64,000 nt of DNA from Isoetes taiwanensis (GCA_021234155.1 JAJEKV010000018.1:14268925-14332924), one strand, 5' to 3'. Shown: positions 1 through 12,164, numbered from the stretch's first letter. Numbers and translations are program-made. The notes: generated from the sequence alone by a model not told the origin.

Positions 1-1761
1 GCTTAGATTTGGCGGCCAAGGTATATAAGGAAAAGCAAATTGAATATTTCTGATTATTGCGTGCAGTGTCCACGTGGGATTCGGTACCTCCACCGCCCCA
101 CACGCCCGGATGCTCCACGCGGCATGGGGAGATTGGCTGGAAAGAGAAATTAGGCTGGGGGGGGTAGATAGGAAAATTTTTGCAACCCCCTAAACCTTAT
201 GGCACGATTCCCTAGGAAGCACATATAATGCCCAAAACAAAGCCTTTTTTCAAAATTCTTTTTTTCTAGGGGAATCTTTTTTTGTACCCTATAAGATTCT
301 GGAATCTCTTTTCACAATGGAGTTTTTTTAATTTGGCAAAAAGAGCTAAGGAGTGGATGATGTGGCATTTGGAGAAGATGACAAAGCTAGGTGGTGTGAT
401 GTGGCCAATGGAAATGATGACGTGTTAGCCAACTTGAGTTTGAAAATTCCTTCTAGTCAAAAATTTGAGTAATGTGGAGATGATGTGTATGACAAGTGTG
501 GAGTGATGAGGTGTCAATGGTGATGTGGCAACAATGATGTTTTGATGTGGATTTTGATTTGCACATGAGAATTTGACACGAGAAGCTAAAATGATGATGA
601 ATGTGATGATTTGGCACATAGGGTGAGGTGTCAAGTGACTTGGTCTATTTAGTGCCCATTTGGGAAGCAATTCTTTTTTATGAAGCAATTCCAAGTACTT
701 TCTAGGGCACACTTGAATTTTGAACACCCTCCTTGGGATTTTTGCTTGGTCAAGTTGCATGGGGTGTTGACTTTTGAGCGAATTTTTTGACCAAGTCAAG
801 TCATTTTTGAGCTAGGAGATGATGGAGCAAGTGGGTATTTCATGAAGGTTTATTTTGACTAGAAAGAATTTTCAAAGTCAAGTTTGACTTTGGGAGGTAT
901 GTGAGCATGGAGTCAAGGTTCAATGGTGTTTAGGATCATGGAATAAATGGGGAAGGGGAATGCCAAAGATGCCAAGATCACAAATAGCCACATACCATGG
1001 AAAATTCTTCAAGGGGTCTTCCTTTTCCATTCTCTTCACTTCTTCCCTTGCTTGTTTGACCTTTTGTATCTCTTGAGTGACTTGAGTCAATTGTCCTTCC
1101 TTTGCTCTTTAAACTTTGGTGTATGCTAGTGAAGCATTTCCTTGCTGTCTTGCAAAACAAATCAAACTGAGAAGATTAGTGCCAACATGTGCTTGGCTCT
1201 TCCATGCAGCCATGGTATGGCAGCAGGCAGCTGGCATGGCAATGTGACCGTTAAAAGTTAAGCGATGTGTCACGTCGCAGGTGCAACGTGTGACGTCGCA
1301 TGTGAAACGTATTACGTTGCATATTGTACGTGCCACGTCGCATTTACGACGTGACGCGTCGCAAGTGAAACGTCATGTTTGCGACGTCTGATACGATTTA
1401 AAAAAAGAAAAAATTCCGAGACACTTTTTCCCCTCATTTGTGGAGGAGTTTTCGTGTGCCTAGGAGATGATTCTATTAGACCGTGAGATGGATCATAGTT
1501 GCTCCTCATAGTCGTCCTGATCATCGGGTGGAGCGTACCTTGAAGATTATAGAGGATGTTGTTCGCAGAAGAGAGCCAGAGAATGAGCATCCTCTTTTGG
1601 GGGGTAAGCTTCTTTTTAAATATTCATCTAAGTCAAATTAATAATGATTTTGCTCATGATACTAGACGGATAAGATCATTTGTGATTGCACACGATGTGT
1701 TGGCCAAAAGAGGCGTTTCAGATCAATCGTTACTGATCATCTCATTAAGTGGGGAAGATAT
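1..1761. other. intergenic region without a recognisable gene
   Basis: No frame here has recognisable domains or credible coding character. Bases 350-620 are rich in a loose GATGATGTGGCA-type motif. The only ordered structure is the 21-bp tandem repeat listed separately. The region ends at the first base of the LTR at 1762. Confidence 0.6.
1267..1385. repeat. 21-bp tandem repeat, about 5.7 copies
   Basis: Five consecutive 21-base units plus a 14-base partial can be read directly. A typical unit begins GTGTGACGTCGCATGTGAA. The ACGTCGCA core is the best conserved part, giving closely spaced ACGT motifs. Units differ at several positions, so the array is old or relaxed. Confidence 0.85.
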
Positions 1762-3655
1762 TGTTGCCCCCAAAGGGCAACATACTAATTGTGGTCTATG
1801 CATTAAAGCTAGGTTAAGTCATTTTGGAAGACTAGGTCAAAGTTTGGAAGAGCTTGGTAGCCAACATTGATGTGGAGGTCAAAGGGTGCTTACCTTCCAG
1901 GTCAACAAGTGCTTAAGTTAAAAGTTCACAAGAGGTACTTTATTTGAGGTCAAATGCTTAGTCAAGAATATACTCTAGAAGAATCTGGGTGATGAAGTTT
2001 GGAAGACATCTTTTGAAGTTTGGAAGTTAAAAGTTTGGAAGACCCTTGTATACATGGCACCAAATCTTGGTTCTTTCCCTCTCCACCATTTCCATACTCA
2101 TATCTCATTCCCATTTACCTTTGTTTAACCATTGAGCCCACTTTTTATGGCCATAAAATACTATTGTTTGTCTTCTCATTACTCCTTTTTCTTGCAAATA
2201 TCCTTAGCCCAACTTTTCATTTTTACCATTGCCTCACAATTTTTCCATTTCCCCATGGTCCATTTTCCATTGTCCTATGAGCTCTCATGTATACATGTGT
2301 CTCCATGGTATATCCCTGCTTTAAGACCTAAAGATGCTCTAGAATATTCTATGGTTCCTCCCAAGTTGTGAAAATTTCCTATGGTCTCAAAAATCTCCAA
2401 GAGTTCCTTGATCATTTTTAGAGAACTCTTTAAAACCATGCTCGAAGATCTTTAAAAGACCAAAATACAGCATATTCTGGGATATACTCTCGAAAATACA
2501 GAGACCTTATCGCGCCATTTTCACGAAAAATACGGCCAAGAACCCTAAAACTGAGTTTCTCAGCTCAAATCATGCCGGATTTGGATCCAATGACATCGCA
2601 ACCTATCTATTTTTATCTTCCCACCCTCTAAGAATCGAATAAACCCATAAATTAAGGCTAAGATTGGGAAATCATTTGAAAACTGAACTATATACAGGGG
2701 ATTCAACTGAAGCACTTTTCGAAGGCCCAGAAGCACTCAAATTCAACATTGACCAATGTTGAGCATGATTTGAAGAATTCTTGAAGTCCCTAAGCACTCC
2801 TCGATCAGATTTGCAAAGATCTGATTGATATTATCTTCTAAAAATTATTTTATGACCTGTGATTGATATCCTCCAGTATTTGAAGTATTAAAACACTCTT
2901 ATTCATTATTATTGTGATCTACTTATCTCCACATCAATGAAAAATTCGTTGCCAAGTTGAAGAAATTGTCTCTGATATGATCTTTGGCAATTTTCCCTTT
3001 CAAAAATTTTTACAGTAAATTCCCCTATACTTCCAATTGCCTTTGACCCAGTTGCCATCGATCTTTGAGACCTCTGAGATCTATATGCTTTGAAAATATC
3101 GAAAAATACCATCCACAACTCGAGTTAGAAAATCTTGCATTCTGTTTTGACTGTTCTTGATTGTACTTTGCCAAATCCGCGTACAAAAATAAGATTTGAT
3201 TTCATGCCTCCATTCTTTACCATCATTGTGACACATTGGCTTTGAAAATTTTCAAAAAAGTGGTCAGAAACTCCAAATTCTCTTTTCTGATCACTGTTTT
3301 TCAGTTTGACCCCTATTGACCAACTTTTGACCTCACTTTAAACTTGAATATCTCTCAGATCTATGATCTGACTTGGTCAAGAACTACACCATTGGATTCA
3401 TATAACGTTTTTGTGCCAGTCTAAAGCATTTGACCCAAAAAATCAATCTGTTATTGACTACTACACCAATTTGAGCCAAGGTCCCATTTTCTAGAAATGG
3501 GAAAGGTATGAAACTTTGAGTTTTTGGATTCTTATCCAGTTTTATATTGCAAAGAGTGATCACCTTAAGTGATATGGAGGTCCTAACCCCAATTTGAGTC
3601 CAAACTCAAGTTGGCTCATTGTGGTTGACCTTTGAAGCCAGGTTGAGGGTCAACA
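1762..3655 (+). repeat. 5' LTR of the 1762-8033 element (1894 bp)
   Basis: Starts with the family's 21-base terminal hairpin (TGTTGCCC, 5-base loop, GGGCAACA) and ends in GGGTCAACA. The usual tRNA-Gln primer site does not follow: the sequence passes straight to the gag leader, so the site has been deleted. Confidence 0.85.
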
Positions 3656-3683
3656 ACTTGGACTACCTGGATCTCGAGAACTC

Positions 3684-4743
3684 ATGGCTCCAAAACAGAA
3701 ATTTCCAGCAGAGCAAGAACCACCAGAAGATCAAGAAGCATCAGAACACTGCAGAGATAGGTCTCTGCCCTCGAGTTTTTCAACTGGTTTACTCCACAAC
3801 ATGCCTTATCAGTTTGAATTGAATGTTCCTATTCCATTGCCTACTTTTGACTCCAGCATGAGTGCTAACACTTTTTTGAGAACTTTTGAAGATTACTATA
3901 GGGACTATGGTTTTAAAAAGGGGTGTAAGTTTTCAGAGTTTGAGAAGTGTTTCAAAGAGGAGAGTGAAGCTGGTGCTTGACTGACTTATGAGAAACTTAT
4001 GGGAACTACCTCATGGGATGACCTTGTCACCAAGTTCTTAGACAGGTTTGGAAAACTCGCTACTCCCAAGGATCTTGTTAATGAATTGCAAAACTTCTCT
4101 ATTTATGCAGGTGAAAGTGTTAGTCAATATAAGGAGAGGTTCAGTACTTTCATGAATAGGTGCCAGAAATGCCAAGTCACCATTCCCACACTCTTTTTAG
4201 TGTCCTCTTTTATTAAAGGCCTGTCTTCTAGACCAGAAATTCAAAGAAAACTTATCAAGATTCAAGCTGCTGAAGGTTTTGATTCCATTTACAAGGTTTT
4301 TGCCAAAACAACTGAGTTGACCAAGATGCTTTCTATCCTACCAGAAAAGCACAATGGCTTTCATCACGATCCCTTCTATCCTGATGCCACTGATGGCCCT
4401 TATGAACCTCACCATTCTGTCCCCCATCTATGCTGTGCACAAAGAAAAGAAAAAGGCCAAAGATGAAGAGGCTGACTCTCAAATTTTAGAAGTTAAAGCA
4501 GATTTGACAAAGGTGACTGAAGCTTTAGCAGAAGTGACCAAACAACTTGTGGAGCTTAAAACAAATAGGGCAGGTAGAACTTATCCTGAATGTATCCATT
4601 GCAATAGAACTTCACATCCAGCTGACATCTGCTATTGGCAAGTATGCCCTAAATGCAATAGGAAAGGCCATTTTGGCAGAGAGTGTCCAATTTGTGCTTT
4701 TTGCAAGGAGGTTGGTCACACTGACCTTAGGTGTTCTGTTAAG
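3684..4743 (+). pseudogene. gag remnant, Ty3/gypsy
   Basis: The start at 3684 (MAPKQKFPAEQ) matches the gag starts at 53074 and 59222. The reading frame is broken by TGA at 3978-3980, where relatives have tryptophan, and by an extra C in a C run near 4425, after which the frame changes. The retrotransposon gag domain (motif TSWDDLVTKFLDRFGKL) is followed by a coiled, lysine-rich linker and a cysteine-rich tail with three CCHC knuckles (CIHC..H..C, CPKC..H..C and CAFC..H..C) at about 4591-4737. The frame ends soon after the last knuckle because about 0.4 kb present in relatives is missing. It cannot make a full Gag. Confidence 0.85.
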
Positions 4744-4745
4744 CA

Positions 4746-4912
4746 GTGGCTTGTGTAAGTTTTGCAGATGCTACTAATCTCATTTTGGCTCAAAATGAGG
4801 AAGATCCAGGTGCATTCATGTGTTCAGCTACTTTAGGAGGATACTCTTTTTTCAATGTGTTGCTGGATGGTGGATCACCCCTAAATATCATGCCTTATCA
4901 TGTTATGAGTAC
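4746..4912 (+). pseudogene. protease fragment of the element at 1762-8033
   Basis: After the gag knuckles the sequence jumps to the segment ending in LLDGGSPLNIMPYHVM, the aspartic protease active-site region (DGGS motif). Immediately after HVM it jumps again, across all of pol, to the integrase C-terminus. The second junction lies at about 4908, where both parent sequences share a short ATGA-like overlap. That points to microhomology-mediated deletion or template switching. Confidence 0.75.
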
Positions 4913-5224
4913 AGAATGGAAGCTGAGAACACAAACTTGTTGAAAAAGGCTAAAGATCTGGCTGCATTCAAGGCTGCACACAAAATCCAAGGCACCTTTA
5001 AAAAAGGGGAGCTTGTTCTCAAATGGAACAAGTCAAAGGAGGATTCAGCTGGCAAATTTGATAACATTTGGGAAGGGCCCTTTGTAGTGTTGGGTCCTGC
5101 AGGTACTAATTCTTATTGGTTACAGGAAGTTGCTTCAGGGATGCCACTGCCAAATCCTATCAACATCTTGCACCTGAAAAGGTATTGGGACCAGCATGCT
5201 TGCTTGTCCCTCTTCTTTCATTAA
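4905..5224 (+). pseudogene. integrase C-terminal fragment
   Basis: About 100 residues match the C-terminal end of the integrase in the other elements of this window: the helical YRMEAENTNLLKKAKDLAAF stretch, the WEGPFVVL strand and the NPINILHLKRYWDQHACL end. No catalytic residue is retained. There is no chromodomain. The natural stop lies at 5222-5224. Confidence 0.8.
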
Positions 5225-6104
5225 AAGGTTTGGAGATTTATAGTAGGCTTAAAGTAGTTAAATTAGTTTGATTTTTAAGCACACTATTTCAGTAGATAGG
5301 ACAGTTTGACTTTGAGCACATTACTCTAATAGAATTGGTTTCATGTTCATAGGTTGATCTGATTAGGTAATAGTGCAAATGATCTCAAGAACATGGTTGA
5401 TACTAATGATTACCAAGTGTCATATGCAGGAGCATCCTTCTTCCATTTTTATTCACCTGTCACTAAGCATTCCTACCATCCATCCAGCCTCTTATTCTTG
5501 TTTTTCCATACCTTAACAGCACTCTGCAAAATCACCTTCACCATCCTAGCAGAGTTGCAAGGATTTGAGATTAATTGGTTTATGTGTTTCCATGACAGGT
5601 GCACTCTTCTTCCATATTTTTTCATCTGTCTTCAGTAGCCCTACCTCCCATTTGAACTCCTTATTCTTATTCTCATTCCCTAAAGAAGAAAAGCACTCTG
5701 CAATTCATCTTTACCATCACAGCAGAGTTGCACTTGTTGAAGACCAGGAGGAAGACATACATTTTCTTGTTTTGGCAAAGTTTCAAGCACTTGCACACAT
5801 ACTTTACCCCCATTTCATCATCACTTTGTCATATTCACACTCACTTTCATCTCTTCTCACTCATTATACTCCATTCACCATCATTTCATCACCATCTTGT
5901 CATTTTTCACATTCATACGCCTTTTCTCACTTACTATACTCCATTCACATCATTCCATCATCACATTCATACTCATTTCACCAATATACACATTTCACAC
6001 TCTTATAGACACCTTGGTACAAGTTGAAGACCCCTCTAGTTGTTCCTTTTTGATATTATATGGGTGAGGGGGACCAGCCTTTTTTTCTTGTTTTGGCGTA
6101 GAGA
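5225..6104 (+). other. 3' untranslated region of the element, with duplicated hairpin modules
   Basis: Two related modules (about 5415-5590 and 5590-5745) each hold a stem of GCACTCTGC and GCAGAGTTGC (5519-5527 with 5549-5558; 5693-5701 with 5722-5731). The 15-base motif TTTTCTTGTTTTGGC occurs at 5762-5776 and 6083-6097, flanking a pyrimidine-rich CATTCACAC-type tract. A purine stretch (GTGAGGGGG) at 6064-6072 is a candidate polypurine tract. The same layout occurs in the two minus-strand elements. Confidence 0.75.
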
Positions 6105-8033
6105 TGTTGCCCCAAAGGGCAACATGCTAAGTGTGGCCTATGCATTCACACTAGGTCAATTTATCTCAAAAGACTAGGTCAAAGTTTGGAAGAAGCTTGG
6201 TATTCAACATTGATGTGGAGGTCAAAAGGAATTCATTCTTCAAGTTAACAAGTGCTCGAGGTTCAAGACTCACATGAGGTACTTTATTTGAGGTCAAAAT
6301 GTTTAGTCAAGAATATGCTCTAGAAGATTCTGGGTAAGAAGTTTGGAAGGCATTTTTGTGAAGATTGGAAGTTCAAAGTTTGGAAGACTCCATGGTATTT
6401 GATTCCATTCCCTAGCCATTCTCACTCATTTTTATTCTTGCCCTTTGAAATCCCCTAGCCTTCTTTTTCCCAACTATTCATACTCCTTTTCTCCACTCTA
6501 TATGATCCCACCTTTATATCCATGTCTCATTTCCATTCCCTTTTATTTAACCATTGTGCCACCTCCTTACCTTATTTGTCAAAGTTTGCCTATCACAAAT
6601 CCTTGCCTAGCCATATTTTCCTTGCACACTCCCATGGAACCCCATTTGTTCTAGCCTTGCTCATGCCATAATTTCTCACCTTGTTGATCATCATTCATTT
6701 TCCTTCTTCTACCCTTGCACCTCATGGCGTGACCTTACTCAAGACCTAAAAGTACTTTAGAATATTCTATGATTCCATTCCAAGTATGCAAAAGTTCCAT
6801 GGTCTCAAAAAATTTCCAAGTATTCCTAGCTTTTTCCTATGAAGACCTTTAGAACCATGCTCGAAAATTTCAAAATGCCAAAATACGGCATATTCTGAAG
6901 ATATACTCCAAAAAATACGGAATCGTATCGCGCCATTTTCACGAAAAAAAATCCTTGAACCCTAAATCTGAGTTTTTGGCTCGAATCATGCCGGATTTGG
7001 TTCCATAGACCTCGCAACCTACCTATTCTTACCTTCCCGCCTCTTAAGAATTGAATGAACCCATAAACTAAGGCTAAGAATGAGGAATCATTAAAAACTA
7101 AACTATATACAGGAGTTTCGACAGGAGAACATTTTTGAAGGCCCAGAAGCATGACAAGAAGGATTTTGGAAGACTCTGAGTACTCCCCGATCAAATCACA
7201 AGAGATTTGGTTGGAAATTATCTATTGAAATTTTCTATTGACCTGAAGTTGATTTTGAAGTACTGAAGTATTATTACCCAGCATTATTATGATTGATTTA
7301 CATTCCTATCAATGAAATTCGATGCCTACTTGAAGAAATGATCTCTGTTATGATTCTTTACAATTTTTCTCTGTTCAAAATTTTACAGAAAATTCCCAAC
7401 CACTTTTGATTACTTTTGATCCATTTGCCATCAATCCTCTATATGTCTTGAAAAATCCAAAAAATCCCACTCACAACTCGAGTTAGAAATTTTTGCATTC
7501 TGTTTTGACTATTCTTGACTGTATTTTGCCAAATCCAGCCACAAAAATTACTTTTGCTTATCCAAATGATAATCTGACTACTTGCCTACATTCCTTATCA
7601 TCATTACAGAACATTTGCTTTGGAAATTCTCAAAAACTCATCTGGCAACTCCAAAATCCCAATCTCTGATCACTGTTTTCAGATTTGACTGTTATTGACC
7701 AAATTTTGACTGCACTTCGAGCTTGAATAACTCACAAACTATGTTTCTGACTTGATCAGAAGCTTTACTATTGGTCTCCTACAACTTTTTTGACCAAGTC
7801 TACAGTGATTGACTCAAAAAATCGATCTGCATATCAATATTACAACTGTTTTGGCAAAGGTGCTAATTTCTGGAAATGGGAAAGGTATAAAACTTCAAGT
7901 TTTTGAACTTGTCTTTGAAATTAGTTTGTATAGATTGATCACCTTAAGTGATCTGGAGGTTCTAACCCCAACTTGGGTGAAAACTCAAGTTGGTTCCTTG
8001 TGGTTGATCCTTAAGCCAGGTTTAGGGTCAACA
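6105..8033 (+). repeat. 3' LTR of the 1762-8033 element (1929 bp)
   Basis: Begins TGTTGCCCC with a hairpin one C shorter than in relatives and ends GGTCAACA. Along its whole length it aligns by eye with the LTR at 61514-63429 better than with 1762-3655. Confidence 0.85.
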
Positions 8034-8065
8034 CACCTCCTTGTATTGCCGGTTTGAGTGTCGAG

Positions 8066-9901
8066 ATGAGTAGCCAAGTAGTGGCATATGTTATGGCTAG
8101 TATGCCACAACATCAAAGTTTTGATGCTTCAAGACGTAGTAGTGATAATAGCGTGCACGAAAGTAGTAGGCGCAGGAGGAAAAGCACGAACTTGCATATA
8201 ACAAGGAACCTTGAAAAAGACTTTCGAAAGTATGTTTATGTCCCTTTATTTTTATCTAAAAGCTGTAAGATTTTCTTTAGCAAGGCTATTATGCATGCAT
8301 GTTTATAAGTCTTATTTGACAACTAGATGCATTTGATGCGCTTAATTTGATTTTCTTGGTTTCGAACTTTTGTGGTTATCAACACACTTTTGTGGTTGTT
8401 CTTTTTAAGTTTGGATCACACTATTTTAGATCTTTGGAAGCCATTATTTCATTTCTTAAGAATGTTCTTAATCATACCTTACTTTGCAGGACTAAATCAA
8501 GTGGAACACGACCTCAAGATGTTGGATTGGGTGGTGACAACATGCATAGTCATCATAAGAAACGAAAGGATCGAGATGAACCAGAGGTTGTGGTTCAAGA
8601 TGCACAAAAAAATCGGATGAAGGCCCTAGGTTTACTATGTAAGCATAAATGTTTAGCTAAGTTTAGATAATGAAGATCTCCATTTTCATATGTTTTTCTG
8701 TATTGTAGTGAACATATTCCAGAAAGGAACTCGTGGGCGATCTCTTTTACAACAAATTATACAATTTGGTGGACGTAAAAATTTCTCATATATTTAGTCT
8801 AGATGGGGAGTGGCCTGGAGGTTACAACCAGCGGGAAATAGAAGACGTGCGAGAAGCATTACGTCGGGAATTTCCTTCTATAATGAAGTACAAACACTTC
8901 AATTGGAAAATCATAACTTGCATGATGGGTAGTTACCTCAGAAGGAAAAGGTAAGCAAAAATAATTGATGAGTTTGATACTTGTTTATTTTAGATTGCTT
9001 ATTCCAATTGTTACTTCTTATTTATGAAGGGGACATGTTATTAAGAAACTAAAGAGGGATAAAAAAAACTTCCTTGATTGATCAAAAGTGCCTGTACCTG
9101 AGAATATAAGTGCGAACGACTTCAAGGTATATTAAATGTTTTAGTATACTGAATTGCCAACATGAGTATCATATAGCTTGTTGTTCATTGTTGAGAGGAG
9201 GACAATGTATTCATGGTTGCCCTAGAAAGGTGCCAGAGGGTGTATTTGACGAGCTAGGTTTTGGCCATGTTGCAGGTGCTTCAAATAGTACACCAAAAAA
9301 TGATGTGTTAATCCGTCCTGCAATTGAGGTCTCACCCTTCAGGGTTCAAAGAAGGACAATGGTGCCATTTGAAGATGCACTACACCTGCAAAGTCCTATA
9401 GGAGTACAGTCAATTGTGACTGATTTGAATGCAACAGCAGAACCACCACCACCAGTCCAAGAAGCTGTCCAAGAAGCTATAGAAGAAGCTGTAAACACAG
9501 CAACACTTGTAAACACAGCACCAGTTGTGGAAAAAACAAAAGACCCGAGTGTACACACTGAAGCACTTAAGGAAGTTGAGGGAGTAATTCCATTGGATGA
9601 GGGCAACTTGGGTGAATATTTGCCAAAAGGAAAGGGCAGAAGAACAAAGAGGGGTAAGCTGGAGGACAACAAAGAAGTTGTTCAGGCTACAAGAAAGAGA
9701 ACAAGAAGTAGCGCTATGCTAAAGATGCAGGAAGCAGTCTCAATCATGACACCACACCTATCGAAGTGTGTTCTGAAGAAAATGCAGAATCAGGCCCTCA
9801 AGTTTCAGGTGAGCCTGATCTTCAACAAGTGATTGCTGCCCTTAATAACCCTGGAAAGGGGGTGTGGGCATTGCTGGGCAAGCCCAGAAATAGTGTTGCT
9901 T
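8066..9901 (+). pseudogene. unrecognised multi-exon coding remnant upstream of the phosphatase domain
   Basis: Several coding-like blocks are separated by plausible introns. Block 1 (8066-8235) encodes a basic RRRRKST segment before a GTATG donor. Block 2 starts after TTTGCAG at 8490 and ends before GTAAGC near 8639. Block 3 runs from about 8730 to 8951, includes SLDGEWPGGYNQ and ends at GTAAGC. Block 4 resumes near 9029 and hits TGA at about 9079. A later block (9110-9901) is rich in Ala, Glu and Pro, then Lys and Arg. Its frame shifts near 9720 and then reads on to GKPRNSVA and a stop at 9899-9901. I do not recognise these parts. They may form one decayed gene with the phosphatase domain at 10117. 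The gene starts just 33 bases after the retrotransposon LTR. Confidence 0.45.
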
Positions 9902-10116
9902 AAAATATTGAATATTATTGATTTTCTTTTGTTGCATTCACTGTAGGATTACCAGTTGATTACGTTAGGAAGGAGAATCCTGCTGTTGATGAGAAAGGTT
10001 TCCATATTCAACCCATTTTTCATTTTCATCTTCATCTATTTATTCATGTAGTAGTTCTGTTGTGTAGGTATTCGAGGATGTTCCAACGTACTAAATATTG
10101 ATTTGGCAAAGAAAAA

Positions 10117-10823
10117 GATAAACTCATTGTCTTGGATTTAAATGGTGTGTTGGTAAAAACATTTGGTGCAAATGAACACATACGCTTGGAAGGCGAGGAT
10201 TGACAATGACATACACTAGCGTAAAGAAAGTGATATTAGGACACAGGCGGTGTTCTTCTTGAAGACTTTGTTACAGATGTGTTGTGTTGGTATATGGTCA
10301 TCAATGCAACTCTCTAATGTGGAAGATGTCTTTGCAAGTACTATGTCCGATTTGAGGGACGGATTTCAATTTGTATGGGGACGGGGAAAAATGTGTGAAG
10401 ACCAGTTTTCACCACCCTAACAAAATTTGTCCGGTCATGATGAAGCCACTTGGGAAAATATATGAGTCATACCCAAGATTCAAAGGTAAGACTTTGCTTC
10501 TTGATGATTCATTATACAAGTCTTACCTTAGCAGTCCTTGGAAATTTCTGCTAGTACCTGCATTCAAGATGGATGTCTATGATGAAGTGCTAACAGTACT
10601 CACCCCAAAGATAGAAGAAATATTGTAGGCCAAGACTGAGGAAAAAATGAAGTTACTGGTGAAGAACACACACAGATACAAGCCCTGGCCTAAGACAGAT
10701 AGACAGATTATGAAGCTATGCTTGGAAAGACTTTCTGGAAAACAATTGCAGTTCTGCAGGTTTGTGAAGGAGGAATTGGAGAAGGTTTATGGTGATGAAC
10801 TTTGTCATTCTCCATTACTGTGA
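10117..10823 (+). pseudogene. FCP1/NIF-type HAD phosphatase domain, decayed
   Basis: The order of motifs matches plant FCP1-homology phosphatases, which remove phosphate from proteins such as the RNA polymerase II tail. Motif I reads VLDLNGVLV (10129-10155). A WSS segment and VEDVF follow near 10290-10335, then FQFVWG near 10366-10383. The late acidic motif LLLDDSLYKS lies at 10494-10523. The frame is interrupted by a stop after HIRLEGED near 10201 and by at least one frameshift between 10240 and 10290. After TAG at 10626-10628 the same frame continues with a basic tail to TGA at 10821-10823. The first catalytic aspartate is kept, but the DLNG form replaces the usual DLDG, so the second acid is lost. 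A functional enzyme is unlikely. Confidence 0.7.
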
Positions 10824-11589
10824 TTAAGCCTGAGACATTTATGATTATTGGCCTGATTGTCATTTATTTAGGCCAAGGAATCCTACACTTTTCATGTACC
10901 ATCTTTATCTTAATTTAAGAATGTTTTTGCTATATTGTTTATGTAGTTCAATGCAGACTTGTCTATAAGTTTTTGCTATATTGTTTATATCTACTTCAAT
11001 GCTGACTGCAAGGGGATGCTTAAAACTTATCAAGTGCTTAAAAAAAAATTTGCCTGCAAGTGCTAGTCTGGTATGAGTCTTAATGGCAGAGACTGCTTAT
11101 TGTCATGCAGTGACAGTTACTAAGTATGTAGTTGCTTAACGCTAGCAGAAGTGTTAATGTCATCAAATGCTTACTGTCATGCAGTTAAAGTGCAGTGCTT
11201 ACTGTTAAGCTATATAACTGTTCACACCTAGCTGTTTATTGCATAAGTGCTCGTGTGTTCCAGTGCTTACTCACAAGCACTGCTGAAACTAATTAAAATG
11301 CTTAGTGTTTGAAACTAATTAAAGAGCTAGAGCACTGTTACATTCAAGCAGAATCTGAATGGACTGTACAAGAAATCAAACTTCATATATTTGATAGATA
11401 GACAAAAATAACATTTGATAGAGAAACAAAAAACTTTGATAGAGAAAAAAAAACTTTGATAGAGACAAAAAACTTTTTATAGAAACAAGATTTTTTACAA
11501 AAAAAAGGCCCTCAGGCCAGTTTCAGGATATAAACAAAATTTTTTACAAAAAAATTAGCCCTCAGGCCAGTGTCTTCTTCAGGGTGTCT
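10824..11589. other. intergenic, simple-sequence rich
   Basis: No gene seen. Bases 11030-11310 repeat AGTGCTTACTG-like words. Bases 11390-11480 hold four rough copies of ACTTTGATAGAGA with A runs. Bases 11500-11635 hold two copies of a CCCTCAGGCCAGT word and several GTGTCTTCTTCAGGG words. The last of these may be the 3' exon of the acidic gene read on the other strand. Confidence 0.5.
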
Positions 11590-12159
11590 TCAGGGGGTGT
11601 CTTCTTCATTGTCTTCTTCAGGGGTGTCTGCTAGAGGCAAGAACAATTAAAAAAAAAAAAAACGTCGGAGGCAAGCTGGAGGCCCTTCATTCTCCATTTG
11701 CAACACCAATAACAAAAAATTGATTAAACAAATGAAAATGAAAAATTGATTAAAGAAAACAAATGAAACATGCATACCATTTATGAGCGCTATGAAGTCT
11801 GCAAAGTCGGCCGATTCGTCTTCAATTTCTGCTTCTTCTTCTTCTTCTTCATCGACTTCTTCATCAGACTCGTCTTCTTCTTCTGATTCCCCTATCCACC
11901 CTTGCAGAACTGCAGTGACATATTCCTGCGAAGACATTTCCGATTCCTCATTTTCTGATTCCTCATAGGAATCAGAAGAATCAGAATCGGAATCGGATGG
12001 TTCAGAAAATTGAGAGACAGTAGAGTGGGCAGGAGAGGAGGCAGCAGAGGAGGCAAGTACTTGAGGCAAAGGTGGGAAGAGTGGAGGGAACACCTCTTCG
12101 ACGCTTAGTAAGCGCCTCTTGGAGGTGACCTCCAGCTCCTCGCTATGTGCTCGCTTCAT
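11590..12159 (-). CDS. hypothetical acidic, serine-rich nuclear-type protein, two exons predicted
   Basis: Exon 1 begins at ATG 12159 (MKRAHSEELEVTSKRR) and runs to 11778. It encodes a basic N-terminus with a nuclear-localisation-like KR cluster, a proline and alanine stretch, a serine and aspartate run, a short helix (YVTAVLQGWIG), a long glutamate/aspartate tract and DFADFIALIN. A donor GTATGC follows at 11777. If it is joined to the AG just before 11627, exon 2 (11627-11590) stays in frame, adds DTPEEDNEEDTP and stops, which fits the acidic composition. Unspliced, the frame would run into an AT-rich hydrophobic tail, which looks like intron. No family recognised. A GC-rich tandem repeat lies just upstream, at 12165-12258. 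Confidence 0.4.
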
Positions 12160-12164
12160 GCCAG

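Larger units (their letters stand above)
1762..8033 (+). mobile_element. degenerate Ty3/gypsy LTR retrotransposon, internally deleted and probably recombinant
   Basis: Two LTRs (1762-3655 and 6105-8033) in the same orientation enclose a broken gag, a protease scrap and the integrase C-terminus. Reverse transcriptase, RNase H and the integrase core are missing. The LTRs belong to visibly different subfamilies: the 3' LTR is closer to the LTR at 61514 than to its own partner. The five bases before 1762 (GATAT) and after 8033 (CACCT) do not match, so there is no target-site duplication. I infer recombination between two elements. The element is non-autonomous and dead. Confidence 0.85.

Noticed and set aside
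425-799. 124-residue minus-strand open frame
   Set aside because: Composition follows the underlying simple repeats, with no domain, no splice context and no homologue recognised.
5565-6027. His/Ser/Thr/Phe-rich open frames, also at 42691-43091 and 46856-47263
   Set aside because: They arise from CATTCACAC-type low-complexity DNA in retrotransposon 3' regions and are not conserved as protein.
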